Shown: positions 21,742 through 32,264, numbered from the stretch's first letter. The stretch is DNA of 64,000 bases from Agrobacterium tumefaciens (GCF_000834635.1 NZ_JXQV01000030.1:519017-583016); one strand, 5' to 3'. The notes: a model not told the origin generated them from the sequence alone. Numbers and translations are program-made.

Positions 21742-23823
21742 TTACTCTGCCGCAGCCTTGAAGTTGTTGCGGGCCAATGCGGAACACTCGGCCATGACGG
21801 CAGACGCTCTCGCAATCGGGTTCGTCAAATAAAAGTCCTTAACCGGCGAAGCAAAACCCGCCTTGGACAAAGTTCCAGCCTTTGCCGCCAGCGCCTCGAG
21901 ATCCGCCCCGTTGGCGACAGCAATCTCATCAGCATCAGCAAAATGCGGATGCGCAATGTACAGCTGAGCGCGCAGTACCGAAAGCGAATCGAATGGCAGC
22001 TTCTTGCCGAGAACATCGGAAAGCGCACGCAGGATCGCCCAGTCTTCACGGGCTTCACCAGGTGCAAAACCGGCGCGATTGCCCATCTGGACGCGACCTT
22101 CGGTGTTGACCCAGATACCTGATTTTTCGGTATAGGCAGCACCAGGCAGAATGACATCGGCAGCCATTGCGCCAGCGTCACCATGCGACCCGATGTAAAC
22201 GGTGAGCTTTGCTGCCTTGGCAGAGAGGTCGATCTCATCTGCACCAAGAAGGAAAAGAACCTCCGAAGATGCAACGATGGACGCTGCGTTGGCAGACTTG
22301 TCTGCAGGAACGAAACCAATGTCCAGACCACCAACGCGAGCAGCAGCCGTGTGAAGAACAGAGAAGCCGTTCCACTCAGCAGATACAGCGCCTACGGAAA
22401 CGGCGAGCTTTGCCGCAGCGCCTAGAACAGCCGCACCATCTTCGCGTGACAAGGCACCCTGCCCTACAATGATGAGCGGGTTCTTCGCGGCCTTCAGCTT
22501 TTCGATGAAGCTATGTCCACCGCTGACCAGATCAGACAAAGTATCCGTTCCAGAGCCGAGATATTCGTAATCATAACGCAATTCGCCAGCTTCGCCGATC
22601 ACACCAATTGGGAAACCGCCGCGACGCCAGCGCTTGCGGATGCGCGCGTTGAGAACGGCACCTTCGAAACGCGGGTTCGAGCCGATGATGAGGAGAGCGT
22701 CGGCATTCTCGATGCCTTCGATCGTGGCGTTGAACAGGTAGCTCGCGCGACCCAGCGATGGATCAAGGGCTGCGCCATCCTGACGGCAGTCGACGTTTGT
22801 GGAGCCGAGAGACGCCAACAGCGACTTCAGCGCAAACATTTCCTCGACTGTGGACAGATCGCCAGCAATTGCGCCGATCTTTTCGCCCGATGTCGAAGCC
22901 ATAGCGGCCTTGATCGCACCAAAAGCCTCCCCCCATGTGGCGGGCTGCAAGCGGCCACCCTTGCGGACGTAAGGCTTGTCGAGACGCTGCGTTTTCAAGC
23001 CATCCCAGATGAAGCGGCTCTTGTCGGAAATCCACTCTTCGTTGATCGCCTCGTTGACACGCGGCATGACGCGCATGACTTCGCGGCCACGGGTATCCAC
23101 ACGGATCGCAGAACCAAGGGCATCCATCACGTCGATGGTTTCGGTCTTGCCGAGTTCCCATGGACGGGCGGTGAAGGCGAATGGCTTTGATGTCAGCGCA
23201 CCAACCGGGCAAAGATCGACAACGTTGCCCTGAAGCTCAGACGTCATCGCCTGCTCAAGATACGTCGTGATTTCAGCATCTTCGCCACGGCCGATGAGGC
23301 CGAGTTCGGAAATGCCAGCAACTTCCGTGGTGAAACGAACGCAGCGCGTGCAGTGAATGCAGCGGTTCATGACCGTTTTGACGAGCGGCCCGATGTACTT
23401 GTCCTCAACGGCGCGCTTGTTTTCAGAGTAACGCGAGCCAGGAATACCAAAGGCCATGGCCTGGTCCTGAAGGTCGCATTCGCCACCCTGGTCGCAGATG
23501 GGACAATCGAGCGGATGGTTGATGAGAAGAAATTCCATCACGCCTTCGCGGGCCTTCTTGACCATAGGCGTATTGGTGAAAACTTCTGGCAGTTCGCCAT
23601 TGGGGCCACCGCGAATATCGCGCACGCCCATAGCGCAAGATGCCGCAGGCTTTGGCGGCCCGCCCTTCACCTCGATGAGACACATGCGGCAATTGCCCGC
23701 GACCGACAAACGCTCGTGGAAACAAAAGCGAGGAACTTCGGCACCAGCCTCCTCACACGCCTGCAACAGCGTGAAATGATCTGGGACTTCGATCTCTTTA
23801 CCGTCAACCTTGAGCTTTGTCAT
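21742..23823 (-). CDS. nuoG: NADH-quinone oxidoreductase subunit G
   Basis: Large iron-sulphur subunit of the NADH module; 693 residues from ATG 23823 (MTKLKVDGKEIEVPD). The N-terminal part binds 2Fe-2S (CFHERLSVAGNCRMC) and 4Fe-4S clusters (CPICDQGGECDLQ; CIHCTRCVRF); the rest is a molybdopterin-oxidoreductase-like domain without cofactor. Upstream residues to 23895 are in frame but not family-like. A 173-bp gap separates it from nuoF. Confidence 0.95.
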   Translation of the reverse strand: MTKLKVDGKEIEVPDHFTLLQACEEAGAEVPRFCFHERLSVAGNCRMCLIEVKGGPPKPAASCAMGVRDIRGGPNGELPEVFTNTPMVKKAREGVMEFLLINHPLDCPICDQGGECDLQDQAMAFGIPGSRYSENKRAVEDKYIGPLVKTVMNRCIHCTRCVRFTTEVAGISELGLIGRGEDAEITTYLEQAMTSELQGNVVDLCPVGALTSKPFAFTARPWELGKTETIDVMDALGSAIRVDTRGREVMRVMPRVNEAINEEWISDKSRFIWDGLKTQRLDKPYVRKGGRLQPATWGEAFGAIKAAMASTSGEKIGAIAGDLSTVEEMFALKSLLASLGSTNVDCRQDGAALDPSLGRASYLFNATIEGIENADALLIIGSNPRFEGAVLNARIRKRWRRGGFPIGVIGEAGELRYDYEYLGSGTDTLSDLVSGGHSFIEKLKAAKNPLIIVGQGALSREDGAAVLGAAAKLAVSVGAVSAEWNGFSVLHTAAARVGGLDIGFVPADKSANAASIVASSEVLFLLGADEIDLSAKAAKLTVYIGSHGDAGAMAADVILPGAAYTEKSGIWVNTEGRVQMGNRAGFAPGEAREDWAILRALSDVLGKKLPFDSLSVLRAQLYIAHPHFADADEIAVANGADLEALAAKAGTLSKAGFASPVKDFYLTNPIARASAVMAECSALARNNFKAAAE

Positions 23824-23996
23824 GGTCCTACTTACGTCCTGTTGCCTGTCCGTCCCGCACCGTCTGATGCGTTCCGCAACAAATCCTGATGACATCGAGC
23901 AGACTCAAAATCCGCAAGACGCTTTAACGATATAAGGGACCGGTACACCCGATCCCCGCCTCTCGCAACACCCTTCGGGCGTTACTTTGGCCGGTG

Positions 23997-25301
23997 TTAC
24001 TCGGCAGCCTCAAGCACAGCGCCGTCATCCATGGCCCTGTAGGTATATTCGTCGATCCGCTTTTCGATTTCCGGACGGAAATTGCGAATCAATGCCTGAA
24101 CTGGCCATGCAGCAGCATCGCCGAGCGCACAGATGGTGTGGCCTTCGATTTGCTTGGTGACTTCAAACAGCATGTCGATTTCACGCTTCTGCGCGTTGCC
24201 CTTGACCATGCGTTCCAGCACGCGCCACATCCAGCCCGTGCCTTCGCGGCAAGGGGTGCACTGGCCACAGCTTTCATGCTTGAAGAACGCCGCGATGCGG
24301 GCAATGGCCTTGATGACGTCGGTGGACTTGTCCATGACGATCATGCCGCCGGTGCCGAAGGACGACTTCACTTCACGCATGCCATCGAAATCCATGATGG
24401 CATCCTTCATGTCCTCACCGCGAACGATGGGGCACGATGCGCCGCCTGGAATGACGCCGAGAAGATTATCCCATCCGCCACGAATGCCACCACAGTGACG
24501 CTCGATCAGTTCTTTGAACGAAAGGCCCAAAGCATCTTCGAAGGTGCAGGGACGCTCGACGTGACCTGAAACCATGAACAATTTCGTGCCAACATTGTTC
24601 GGGCGGCCAATGGAGGAGAACCAGGACGCGCCACGACGTAAGATTGTCGGGGCAACGGCGATGGACTCGACATTGTTGACCGTCGTCGGGCAGCCGTAGA
24701 GGCCCATATTGGCCGGGAATGGAGGCTTAAGGCGCGGCTGGCCCTTCTTGCCTTCAAGGCTTTCGAGCAGTGCCGTTTCCTCGCCACAGATATATGCACC
24801 TGCGCCATGGTGGACGTAGATATCGAAATCCCAGCCGTTCTTGTTGTTTGTGCCCAGCAGACCGGCATCGTAGCACTCGTCGATTGCTGCCTGAAGCGCT
24901 TCGCGTTCGCGCATATACTCACCGCGAACATAAATATAAGCAGTATGCGCGCCCATGGCGAAACCGGCGATCACGCAGCCTTCGATCAGCGTGTGCGGAT
25001 CGTGGCGCAGGATTTCGCGATCCTTGCAGGTGCCTGGCTCAGATTCGTCGGCATTGACCACGAGATAGTGTGGACGGCCATCGCTCTCCTTGGGCATGAA
25101 GGACCATTTGAGGCCAGTCGGGAAGCCCGCACCACCACGACCACGAAGGCCGGACGCCTTCATTTCGTTGATGATCCAGTCACGGCCCTTTTCGATGATC
25201 TGCTTGGTGCCATCCCAATGTCCGCGCGCAAGAACGCCTTTCAGAGAGGTGTCCTTGAGGCCGTAGAGATTGGTAAAGATGCGATCCTGATCTTTTAACA
25301 T
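23997..25301 (-). CDS. nuoF: NADH-quinone oxidoreductase subunit F
   Basis: Flavoprotein subunit that oxidises NADH; 434 residues. Seen: the FMN/NADH-binding [16 protein letters not shown], the second glycine-rich stretch [16 protein letters not shown], and the 4Fe-4S N3 motif [10 protein letters not shown]. It follows nuoE by 10 bp. Confidence 0.96.
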   Translation of the reverse strand: MLKDQDRIFTNLYGLKDTSLKGVLARGHWDGTKQIIEKGRDWIINEMKASGLRGRGGAGFPTGLKWSFMPKESDGRPHYLVVNADESEPGTCKDREILRHDPHTLIEGCVIAGFAMGAHTAYIYVRGEYMREREALQAAIDECYDAGLLGTNNKNGWDFDIYVHHGAGAYICGEETALLESLEGKKGQPRLKPPFPANMGLYGCPTTVNNVESIAVAPTILRRGASWFSSIGRPNNVGTKLFMVSGHVERPCTFEDALGLSFKELIERHCGGIRGGWDNLLGVIPGGASCPIVRGEDMKDAIMDFDGMREVKSSFGTGGMIVMDKSTDVIKAIARIAAFFKHESCGQCTPCREGTGWMWRVLERMVKGNAQKREIDMLFEVTKQIEGHTICALGDAAAWPVQALIRNFRPEIEKRIDEYTYRAMDDGAVLEAAE

Positions 25302-25311
25302 GCTTGACCTC

Positions 25312-26130
25312 TCACTGCGGCTTCTTGCCGGAGTTTTCCTTCTCGACAGCCTTGACGTTCGCCTCTGCTGCCTTCGGGTCCGTTACGGGTGTCTTGAGCT
25401 TCGGATCAGTCTCCGGCGCGTCGGTTTTCGGCTTTGCAGCATTGGAAGGCGGCGTTGGCGCTGCGGCGTCAGCAGCTGGCGATTCCGCTGGCTTGTCGAG
25501 GTTAGAACGATCCGGCTTTGTCTCTTCCGTCAAGGTGGTGAGACCACCGATCGGAGCGGACAGATGGCGGTCGATCTGCGGACCTGGCTTGACGGTATCG
25601 CCCTTGCCTGCCTCAAATGTATCAATAATTTCTTCCAGCCTCTCCGGCGTCAGGTCCTCATAGGCATCCTTGAAGATGATGACCATAGGCGCGTTGACGC
25701 AGGCACCCTGACATTCCACTTCTTCCCACGAAAGCGTACCGCTTTCATTGGGCGTGAGCGGATCATGGTGGATTTTGTGGCGACAGACATCCATCAGCGC
25801 TTCAGAGCCGCGCAGCATGCAGGGCGTTGTGCCGCAGACCTGAATATGCGCACGGGTACCAACTGGTTTCAGCTGGAACTGCGTATAGAAAGTCGCAACC
25901 TCAAGCACGCGGATATAGGCCATATCCAACATGTCGGCGATCTTCTCGATGCAGGCGCGGGTGACCCAGCCATCCTGCTCCTGAGCGCGCATCAGCAACG
26001 GAATGACCGCTGACTGCTGGCGTCCCTGAGGATACTTCTGGATCGTTTTTTCCGCCCACGCGCTATTGTCCGCGTTAAACGCGAACCCTGCGGGCTGGAA
26101 CTGGTCTTCGGCTAGTCGACGAACGGACAT
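25312..26130 (-). CDS. nuoE: NADH-quinone oxidoreductase subunit E with Pro/Ala-rich C-terminal extension
   Basis: 272 residues. The first ~170 form the thioredoxin-like 2Fe-2S subunit ([26 protein letters not shown]; then [11 protein letters not shown]). The remaining ~100 residues are a low-complexity tail rich in Pro, Ala, Lys, Asp and Thr, presumably disordered; similar tails occur on NuoE of Rhizobiales. Role of the tail unknown. It precedes nuoF and follows a small exported-protein gene inserted in the operon. Confidence 0.94.
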   Translation of the reverse strand: MSVRRLAEDQFQPAGFAFNADNSAWAEKTIQKYPQGRQQSAVIPLLMRAQEQDGWVTRACIEKIADMLDMAYIRVLEVATFYTQFQLKPVGTRAHIQVCGTTPCMLRGSEALMDVCRHKIHHDPLTPNESGTLSWEEVECQGACVNAPMVIIFKDAYEDLTPERLEEIIDTFEAGKGDTVKPGPQIDRHLSAPIGGLTTLTEETKPDRSNLDKPAESPAADAAAPTPPSNAAKPKTDAPETDPKLKTPVTDPKAAEANVKAVEKENSGKKPQ

Positions 26131-26146
26131 ACTACCTCACGCCCCA

Positions 26147-26401
26147 TCAGTTTAACGACTCGCACCGCGATCTCGTCACCGTGACGAATTCGCAGGCATA
26201 GGCCGTTTTGTCTTTTTGCATGAACACAATAAATTTTCCGCCATTGGGAAGAGATGATTTGATCTCGTATCCCTGTGACAGAAGTTGCTTGACAGAAGAT
26301 GAACCGCCGCCTGCCTGCGAAGAAACACCCACATCCGCCGTCTGGGCGAATACGGGTGCCGTCGCGGCAACAAAAGCCGATATGGCCAGCGGCAATCTCA
26401 T
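26147..26401 (-). CDS. Small exported protein inserted between nuoD and nuoE
   Basis: 84 residues; signal peptide about 1-20 ([20 protein letters not shown]). The mature part has a Gly/Ser-rich linker then a compact segment (LLSQGYEIKSSLPNGGKF...KTAYACEF) with two Cys near the C-terminus. Its first base overlaps the last base of nuoD, so it is translated within the nuo transcript. The product would be periplasmic and is not a known complex I subunit. Function unknown. Confidence 0.75.
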   Translation of the reverse strand: MRLPLAISAFVAATAPVFAQTADVGVSSQAGGGSSSVKQLLSQGYEIKSSLPNGGKFIVFMQKDKTAYACEFVTVTRSRCESLN

Positions 26402-27591
26402 CAGCGGTCAACCTCCCCGAACACGATGTCCAGAGAGCCGAGAACAGCCGTCACGTCAGCAAGCTGATGGCCTTTGCAAAGGTAATCCATGGCTGCCAGA
26501 TGTGCAAAGCCCGGAGCGCGGATCTTGCAGCGATAAGGCTTGTTGGAACCATCGGCGACGACATACACGCCGAACTCGCCCTTGGGCGCTTCGACCGCTG
26601 CATACACTTCGCCGGCGGGAACGTGATAGCCTTCAGTGTAAAGTTTGAAGTGGTGGATGAGCGCTTCCATCGAACGCTTCATCTCGCCACGCTTTGGCGG
26701 AACAACCTTGCCATCGAGCGATGACACGGCGCCCACACGGTGCTTGCCCTGCAAAAGCTCGACGCACTGCTTCATGATCTTGATCGATTCGCGCATTTCC
26801 TGCATGCGGATCAAATAACGGTCATAGCAATCGCCGTTCTTGCCCACAGGAATGTCGAATTCGAGATCGGAATAGCACTCGTAAGGCTGTGCGCGACGCA
26901 AATCCCATGCAGCGCCTGAGCCGCGAACCATGACACCTGTAAAGCCCCATGCAAATGCATCTTCAAGCGACACGACGCCAATATCGACGTTACGCTGCTT
27001 GTAGATGCGGTTCTCGGTCAACAGACCCTCGACATTGTCAAGGAACGTGATGAAGGGATCGCACCACTTGCCGATATCATCGACAAGCTCTGGCGGCAGG
27101 TCCTGGTGAACGCCACCCGGACGGAAATAGGCAGCATGGAGACGTGCGCCGGAAGCCCGCTCGTAAAACACCATGAGCTTTTCGCGCTCTTCAAAGCCCC
27201 AGACCGGCGGCGTCATGGCGCCAACGTCCATAGCCTGGGTCGTGACGTTCATGATGTGCGACAGAATACGGCCGATTTCCGAGAAAAGAACGCGGATCAA
27301 CTGGCCGCGCATCGGGATCTCAAGACCCAGCAGCTTCTCGACGGCAAGCGCGAAAGCATGCTCCTGGTTCATAGGCGCGACGTAATCCAGCCGGTCGAAG
27401 TAAGGCAGTGCCTGAAGATAGGTCTTGCTTTCGATCAGCTTTTCCGTGCCGCGATGCAACAGGCCAATATGCGGATCAACGCGCTCAACGACTTCGCCGT
27501 CGAGTTCAAGAACGAGACGCAACACGCCGTGCGCAGACGGGTGTTCCGGGCCGAAGTTGATCGTAAAATTGCGGACATTATGCTCTGTCAT
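26401..27591 (-). CDS. nuoD: NADH-quinone oxidoreductase subunit D
   Basis: 49-kDa-type quinone-site subunit, 396 residues, separate from nuoC (not fused as in E. coli). Seen: [16 protein letters not shown] with the conserved His near the quinone, and the C-terminal [13 protein letters not shown]. It overlaps the nuoC end by four bases. Confidence 0.96.
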   Translation of the reverse strand: MTEHNVRNFTINFGPEHPSAHGVLRLVLELDGEVVERVDPHIGLLHRGTEKLIESKTYLQALPYFDRLDYVAPMNQEHAFALAVEKLLGLEIPMRGQLIRVLFSEIGRILSHIMNVTTQAMDVGAMTPPVWGFEEREKLMVFYERASGARLHAAYFRPGGVHQDLPPELVDDIGKWCDPFITFLDNVEGLLTENRIYKQRNVDIGVVSLEDAFAWGFTGVMVRGSGAAWDLRRAQPYECYSDLEFDIPVGKNGDCYDRYLIRMQEMRESIKIMKQCVELLQGKHRVGAVSSLDGKVVPPKRGEMKRSMEALIHHFKLYTEGYHVPAGEVYAAVEAPKGEFGVYVVADGSNKPYRCKIRAPGFAHLAAMDYLCKGHQLADVTAVLGSLDIVFGEVDR

Positions 27592-28190
27592 GGCTTTGCC
27601 TTTTCATCGCCCGGAAGAACATAATCTGTTCCTTCCCAAGGGGAGAGAAAGTCGAAATTGCGGAATTCCTGCTTCAGCTCGACTGGCTCGTAAAGAACGC
27701 GCTTCAGAACATCGTCATAGCGCACTTCCACAAAGCCCGTGAGCGGAAAATCCTTGCGCAGCGGATGACCTTCAAAGCCGTAATCGGTCAGAATGCGGCG
27801 CAGGTCCGAATGGCCTTCAAACGGAATGCCATACATGTCCCAAGCTTCGCGCTCGAACCACTCCGCACCAATAAAGACTGACGTGGCCGATGAAACGGCT
27901 TCGTCTTCGGCGACCTGGAGCTTGACGCGAACACGCAAGTTCTGGCGCGGCGATAGCAGATGATAGACAACGTCGAAACGCTTCTCGCGTGTCGGCCAGT
28001 CAACGCCACAGATATCGATGATGTTCACAAAACCGCACTGCACGTCATCGCGCAGGAATGTCAGAAGCGCGATGATGCGCTCCGGCGTCGTGTTCAACGT
28101 CAGTTCGCCATAGGCAATGGCCGACGATTCCAGCAGGGAACCGCGCGCTTCATTGATGTAGGCGGCAAGATCGTTAAGAGCTTCGCTCAT
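27588..28190 (-). CDS. nuoC: NADH-quinone oxidoreductase subunit C
   Basis: 30-kDa-type subunit, 200 residues. The signature [20 protein letters not shown] followed by [19 protein letters not shown] is present. It bridges NuoB and NuoD in the peripheral arm. It starts 20 bp after nuoB and overlaps nuoD by four bases. Confidence 0.96.
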   Translation of the reverse strand: MSEALNDLAAYINEARGSLLESSAIAYGELTLNTTPERIIALLTFLRDDVQCGFVNIIDICGVDWPTREKRFDVVYHLLSPRQNLRVRVKLQVAEDEAVSSATSVFIGAEWFEREAWDMYGIPFEGHSDLRRILTDYGFEGHPLRKDFPLTGFVEVRYDDVLKRVLYEPVELKQEFRNFDFLSPWEGTDYVLPGDEKAKP

Positions 28191-28210
28191 TGCTTCTCTG
28201 TCCTCTGCCC

Positions 28211-28792
28211 TTAACGCTCGATCGTACCGGTACGCCGGATCTTCTTTTGCAGCAGCAGCACGCCGTAAAGCAGTGCTTCTGCCGTGGGGGGACAGCCCGG
28301 CACGTAAATATCGACCGGCACCACGCGGTCACAGCCACGCACCACGGAATAAGAGTAGTGGTAATACCCGCCACCATTTGCGCAGGAGCCCATCGAAATA
28401 ACGTAACGAGGCTCAGGCATCTGGTCATAGACCTTGCGGAGCGCAGGCGCCATCTTGTTGGTCAGCGTACCGGCTACGATCATAACGTCAGACTGGCGCG
28501 GCGAAGCGCGTGGAGCAACACCAAAGCGCTCCATGTCATAACGTGGACCGGAAGCCTGCATGAGACCTTCGACAGCACAGCATGCCAGACCGAACTGCAT
28601 CCACATCAAGGAGCCGGTACGGGCCCAAGTGATGAGTTCGTCCGTGGATGTAACGAGAAAGCCCTTGTCGGCAAGCTCGTCGTTGATTTCAGTAAAGTAA
28701 CCATCATCACTGCCAACAGGCTTGCCTGTGGCGGGATCGATAATACCCCTGGGCTTAGGTGCGACAAGCGTGTCGTTTTGAACTACGCCCAT
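28211..28792 (-). CDS. nuoB: NADH-quinone oxidoreductase subunit B
   Basis: Carries the terminal 4Fe-4S cluster N2 that reduces quinone. ATG 28792 ([16 protein letters not shown]) with GGGGG eight bases upstream gives 193 residues; an in-frame ATG at 28813 is less likely. Cluster ligands: [19 protein letters not shown], and [10 protein letters not shown]. It overlaps nuoA by ten bases. Confidence 0.95.
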   Translation of the reverse strand: MGVVQNDTLVAPKPRGIIDPATGKPVGSDDGYFTEINDELADKGFLVTSTDELITWARTGSLMWMQFGLACCAVEGLMQASGPRYDMERFGVAPRASPRQSDVMIVAGTLTNKMAPALRKVYDQMPEPRYVISMGSCANGGGYYHYSYSVVRGCDRVVPVDIYVPGCPPTAEALLYGVLLLQKKIRRTGTIER

Positions 28793-29148
28793 TCCAGTGC
28801 CCCCTTCTTCCATTCATAAATAAAGCCGATGGTGAGAACACCCAGGAATACCATCATGGACCAGAAACCGAACCAACCGATTTCACCGAAGGACACTGCC
28901 CACGGGAACAGGAAAGCGACTTCAAGGTCGAAGATGATAAACAGGATCGACACCAGATAGAACCGAATATCGAACTTCATGCGCGCATCATCAAACGCAT
29001 TAAAGCCGCACTCGAAAGCGGATAGCTTTTCCGGATCGGGGTTCTTGTAGGCAACAGCGAAAGGCGCAATCAACAGCGCCAAACCGATGACAAGCGCGAT
29101 ACCAATGAAGATTGCGATCGGAATGTAGGAACTGAGGAGTTCAGTCAT
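28783..29148 (-). CDS. nuoA: NADH-quinone oxidoreductase subunit A
   Basis: Three-helix membrane subunit, 121 residues from ATG 29148 ([16 protein letters not shown]), preceded by GGAAGAG. The loop with the quinone-site Cys appears as [21 protein letters not shown]. First gene of the 14-subunit operon; the open frame upstream to 29277 is not family-like. Confidence 0.95.
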   Translation of the reverse strand: MTELLSSYIPIAIFIGIALVIGLALLIAPFAVAYKNPDPEKLSAFECGFNAFDDARMKFDIRFYLVSILFIIFDLEVAFLFPWAVSFGEIGWFGFWSMMVFLGVLTIGFIYEWKKGALEWA

Positions 29149-29633
29149 TGTCTCTTCCTTGCCCGACCGAGCGTCGAGCATGCCGTTATGGTCAGTGGAA
29201 TCCATAGGGCCGAAATATGTTGCAACGCCGCTGTGGTTATCGCAGCCACGCTCTCTCTGCAAGAGATTAAGTGCCATTTCAAGCCAATCGTGACTTGGAC
29301 ACCAAATTCTCTTGCCCCATTATATGCACAAAAAACCCTAAAGATACTGCTAACCGCTTCAATCGATTAGACAATATCCATTTTGCGCATCATGCCAAAT
29401 CGTCGCAAATTTTTGTCCACAATGGAACAAAAAAATGGCGAAAAATTCCATGGAGACTTGAGCGTGATTGACAAGAAATTTGGCGGGAAATGCAATGTGA
29501 CAAAAGGATGCAGTCAGCGAATGGAGCGAAGCCAAAAGCAACATAGTTGAAGCTTTTCGACTGAGCTGACAAAAGGCAAAAATACCCTTGGGAACCTTGC
29601 AAAGTCTTACGATTGATCTGGAGGAGAATAAAA
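29149..29633 (-). promoter_or_regulatory. nuo operon upstream region
   Basis: 485 bp with no convincing gene between nuoA and the tRNA-Asp pair. Reading on the minus strand there is a TATAAT at 29319-29324, about 170 bp before the nuoA start, but no clear -35 box at the normal distance. The operon promoter is most likely here; its exact position is not decided by sequence. Confidence 0.35.
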
Positions 29634-29710
29634 TGGCGCGAGTGACGGGGCTCGAACCCGCGACCTCCGGCGTGACAGGCCGGCACTCTAACCAACTGAG
29701 CTACACCCGC
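29634..29710 (-). tRNA. tRNA-Asp (anticodon GTC), copy 1
   Basis: 77 nt including encoded CCA; read on the minus strand it starts GCGGGTGTAGCTCAGTTGG, has anticodon GTC in the loop CTGTCAC, and the TGGTTCGAGCC-type T-arm (GGTTCGAGCC). Cloverleaf pairs cleanly: GCGGGTG with CACTCGC. Identical to the copy at 29754. Confidence 0.96.
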
Positions 29711-29753
29711 GCATTTTAAGGATCTTTCAGATCCGTAGACTTCGAGGAAGGAA

Positions 29754-29830
29754 TGGCGCGAGTGACGGGGCTCGAACCCGCGACCTCCGGCGTGACAGGC
29801 CGGCACTCTAACCAACTGAGCTACACCCGC
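29754..29830 (-). tRNA. tRNA-Asp (anticodon GTC), copy 2
   Basis: Exact 77-nt duplicate of the gene at 29634-29710, 43 bp away, so the two are likely cotranscribed. The duplication covers only the mature tRNA and a couple of flanking bases. Confidence 0.96.
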
Positions 29831-30439
29831 ACATTCCTTAAAAGACTGGCCGAAACCCGCCTTACGAACTTGCCTCTGCAGTTCGTTGAGCGGCTAACTA
29901 AGGCGTTCGTGTTTGAGTGTCAAGCAAGTTTCACGACAAAAGAATAAGCTTGTGCATTTTGCATTCACAAACTTCCGTAGATGCCCGGTTTCCCGGCATT
30001 TTCGCTCAACGCTTTTTTTTCGCAAAGACCCGCATAGTTTTCCACAGGCATCCAGATCTGCTTCCTGAAGCGAATCTCTGCGATCTGCCGAACGGTTCGA
30101 AACGCCATTGCGTGGATCATGTTCAGCGTCGCCCGCTTTCAGTCCTTTAGTGACACGCGTCGCAGAGATGGATTCGCGCAAAAAGAGGTCAGCGTCAGAT
30201 AGGTAAGCGCCGCAGCCTGCCCTGCCGTCATTTAGAGGCAATCAGCGGAAAAATCTGCATATCCGGCTCAAAGCCCTAGGAATCAGGCTTTTCGGGGCTG
30301 AAACACGGCCGTCCAGATGGGGCCTATCCACACAAAAAGCAAAAAAAACAAAAAAACTTCATAAAAGCCCTTGCGGTTTTTTTCCGATCCTAATAGATCA
30401 CGGCCACCGACGCGGCGGACATGATCTGCAAGACGCGAA
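29831..30439. other. Intergenic region between tRNA-Asp pair and tRNA-Val
   Basis: About 610 bp with no supported gene. Open frames exist on both strands but have no ribosome site, no recognisable family and unusual composition. A/T-rich tracts at 30330-30380 and TTGCGG at 30371 could belong to the tRNA-Val promoter; the tRNA-Asp promoter should also lie here, reading leftward. Confidence 0.4.
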
Positions 30440-30515
30440 GGGCGATTAGCTCAGTTGGTAGAGCGCCTCGTTTACACCGAGGATGTCGGGAGTTCGAGTC
30501 TCTCATCGCCCACCA
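30440..30515 (+). tRNA. tRNA-Val (anticodon TAC), integration target
   Basis: 76 nt with encoded CCA: acceptor GGGCGAT pairs with ATCGCCC, D-arm TAGCTCAGTTGGTAGAGC, anticodon TAC in GTTTACAC, T-arm GTCGGGAGTTCGAGTCTCTC region. Its 3' 23 bases form the left attachment core of the integrated element, and the gene stays intact. Confidence 0.96.
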
Positions 30516-30517
30516 TT
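30493..30517 (+). repeat. attL core (25-bp direct repeat, left copy)
   Basis: Starts TTCGAGTCTCTCATC and ends CCCACCATT; covers the T-arm 3' half, acceptor strand and CCA of tRNA-Val plus two bases. The identical sequence recurs at 47622-47646. Confidence 0.93.
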
Positions 30518-30574
30518 CTATCCCCTTGATTTCATTCAGACCCCTTGCGCTACAAGCGTTTTCGCCCATATTGA

Positions 30575-30595
30575 CGTCACAAATCACGTCACAAA
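30575..30595 (+). promoter_or_regulatory. Candidate integrase arm-type sites, left end
   Basis: CGTCACAAA occurs twice with 12-bp periodicity (30575-30583, 30587-30595), about 60 bp inside attL and directly before the integrase start. The same motif recurs three times just inside attR, as expected for arm sites of a tyrosine recombinase. Confidence 0.55.
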
Positions 30596-30607
30596 AATGG
30601 GTTTCGC

Positions 30608-32173
30608 ATGGCTGGCACTCTCCGGCACTGGAAAGAACGAAACGGGCGCTATTCAGCGCGACTCGTTATTCCGCCTTATCTCCGTCCTTACCTCGACAAC
30701 AAGGCAGAGCTGGAAATCCAGCTAGGCGGCGACCGGCGCACCGCGCTAAGGAATCACGCCGCCGCCGTTGCATCGATTCAGCGGCAAATCGGCATTGCGC
30801 GGCAGAAGCATGAGGCAGCGACCGGCCAACAGCCAAAAGCGGCACCCTACCCGCTCACAGCGCAGCAAATCGCTCTTCGGGACTACGAGAGCCAAATTAC
30901 CTTTGATGCGGAGATTCGGGCGCACCATCCGGGATATTCCCAGATGGGTATGGATGCCGATGAAGGGCGCAGGTTCCGCGATGGGTTCGCCGGAAAGCTG
31001 ACCGATGACCAACTGGACGAACTCGTGGGCTTGCGCGTCCAGCGCTTCGCACTGTCCGGCAATACCGATGTTGTGAAAGGCACGCCGGAATGGCGATCAT
31101 TGGCACAAGCGCTGTGCGTGTCGTCATATGAAGCTATGATCCGGCAAGACGAACGCGACGAAGGAAACTTTACGGGCGCACCTGTCCACCCCCTGCTAGC
31201 CGATGCAACACCTGTTATCGATGACGAAGCCGTTCCGGTCACGTTCGACAGCATAATAGATGACGAGGTAAAGCGCCGTTCGCGTGGAAAGAACGCAAAG
31301 CCCCTGCCGGATCGGACAGTGAAAAAATATCGCGATCATTGTTCCGCGTTCGCAAAGTGGCGCAAGAGTAAGAATGCCCTGACCGTTACCGCCGCAGAAG
31401 GCAAAGGGTGGATAGAATCATTGCAGGACGCGGGCGAACTCGGCAACCGGACCGTGAAGGCCATGCTTCAGAACCTACGCACCGTCATGAATTGGGGACG
31501 CCAAAACGATCCGGCAAACTTCTTCCCGGCTGGGAATCCTCTCAACGGTATCAAAGCGCCTGATTTCACTACCCTCCCCTCATATCTCCGCGCCTTCACT
31601 ATGGACGAGGCCAAACTTGTCTTGGCCGCCGCTCGTATAGAAGAGAAACCGATGCTTCGGTGGATACCTTGGCTTTGCGCCTATTCAGGCATGCGTGTGA
31701 GCGAAGCCGGGAATCTCCGCAAGGAAGACTTCTTTGAATTGAATGGCCGGTGGTTCTGGAAGGTTACAACAGTCGGCGCACGATCATTGAAGACAGCCAG
31801 CAGTGAGCGTCGTATCCCGGTTCACAAGGCGCTCACAGATGAGGGCTTGATTGAATTCGTCAAAGCTGCGAAGCCCGGTCGCCTGTTCAAAGGTGACACA
31901 AAAGATGCGGTGCTTATCCAGCCCCGTATCAGCACATGGGTTCGCAGCTTCATTCCGTTCGACAAACGCCCAGAGCTATCCCCGAACCACGGCTGGCGTC
32001 ACCTGTTTGAAGATTTGTGCCGTCGCGATCATGTGCCAGAGGATGCCCGGAACTACATCACCGGGCGCACGGATGGCGGTTCGCAAGAACTGTATGGCCG
32101 TAGCGAAGTCATGCTTCCGGGACTTGCAAGTGCGATTGATCAAATCATACCGCTGCCCATAGATAAGAAATAA
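30608..32173 (+). CDS. Tyrosine-type site-specific integrase
   Basis: 521 residues. N-terminal ~210 residues include a DUF6538-like opening (LRHWKERNGRYSARLVIPPYLRPYL) common in alphaproteobacterial phage integrases; a core-binding domain covers about 225-310; the catalytic domain about 330-510 shows Arg in YSGMRVSEAGNL, the Lys/strand region SSERRIPVH, the His-x-x-Arg box in PNHGWRHLF, and Tyr in GGSQELYGRS. It lies next to attL, transcribed away from the tRNA, and should catalyse integration and excision at tRNA-Val. No excisionase gene is recognised. Confidence 0.93.
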   Translation: MAGTLRHWKERNGRYSARLVIPPYLRPYLDNKAELEIQLGGDRRTALRNHAAAVASIQRQIGIARQKHEAATGQQPKAAPYPLTAQQIALRDYESQITFDAEIRAHHPGYSQMGMDADEGRRFRDGFAGKLTDDQLDELVGLRVQRFALSGNTDVVKGTPEWRSLAQALCVSSYEAMIRQDERDEGNFTGAPVHPLLADATPVIDDEAVPVTFDSIIDDEVKRRSRGKNAKPLPDRTVKKYRDHCSAFAKWRKSKNALTVTAAEGKGWIESLQDAGELGNRTVKAMLQNLRTVMNWGRQNDPANFFPAGNPLNGIKAPDFTTLPSYLRAFTMDEAKLVLAAARIEEKPMLRWIPWLCAYSGMRVSEAGNLRKEDFFELNGRWFWKVTTVGARSLKTASSERRIPVHKALTDEGLIEFVKAAKPGRLFKGDTKDAVLIQPRISTWVRSFIPFDKRPELSPNHGWRHLFEDLCRRDHVPEDARNYITGRTDGGSQELYGRSEVMLPGLASAIDQIIPLPIDKK

Positions 32174-32228
32174 TCACAATTTTCTGAAAATCGTCATTTT
32201 CAGGATTCACACGCGATTCTTCATGTGA

Positions 32229-32261
32229 GACAATATTCCTAGTTTAAAAAGGAATATTGTC
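32229..32261. promoter_or_regulatory. 12-bp perfect inverted repeat overlapping the portal ribosome site
   Basis: GACAATATTCCT and AGGAATATTGTC are separated by 9 bases and end 3 bp before the portal ATG at 32265. The right arm contains the AGGA ribosome site, so the pair could be an operator for a dimeric regulator of the whole structural operon or an mRNA hairpin hiding the ribosome site. No T-run follows it, so it is not a terminator. Confidence 0.6.
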
Positions 32262-32264
32262 CTT

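Noticed and set aside
29390..29815. Open frame of 141 codons across the tRNA-Asp genes
   Set aside because: It reads through two perfect tRNA genes; the duplicated peptide segment simply reflects the duplicated tRNA.
29894..30241. 115-codon minus-strand open frame upstream of tRNA-Val
   Set aside because: Cys/Arg-rich, no ribosome site and no recognisable similarity; more likely chance.
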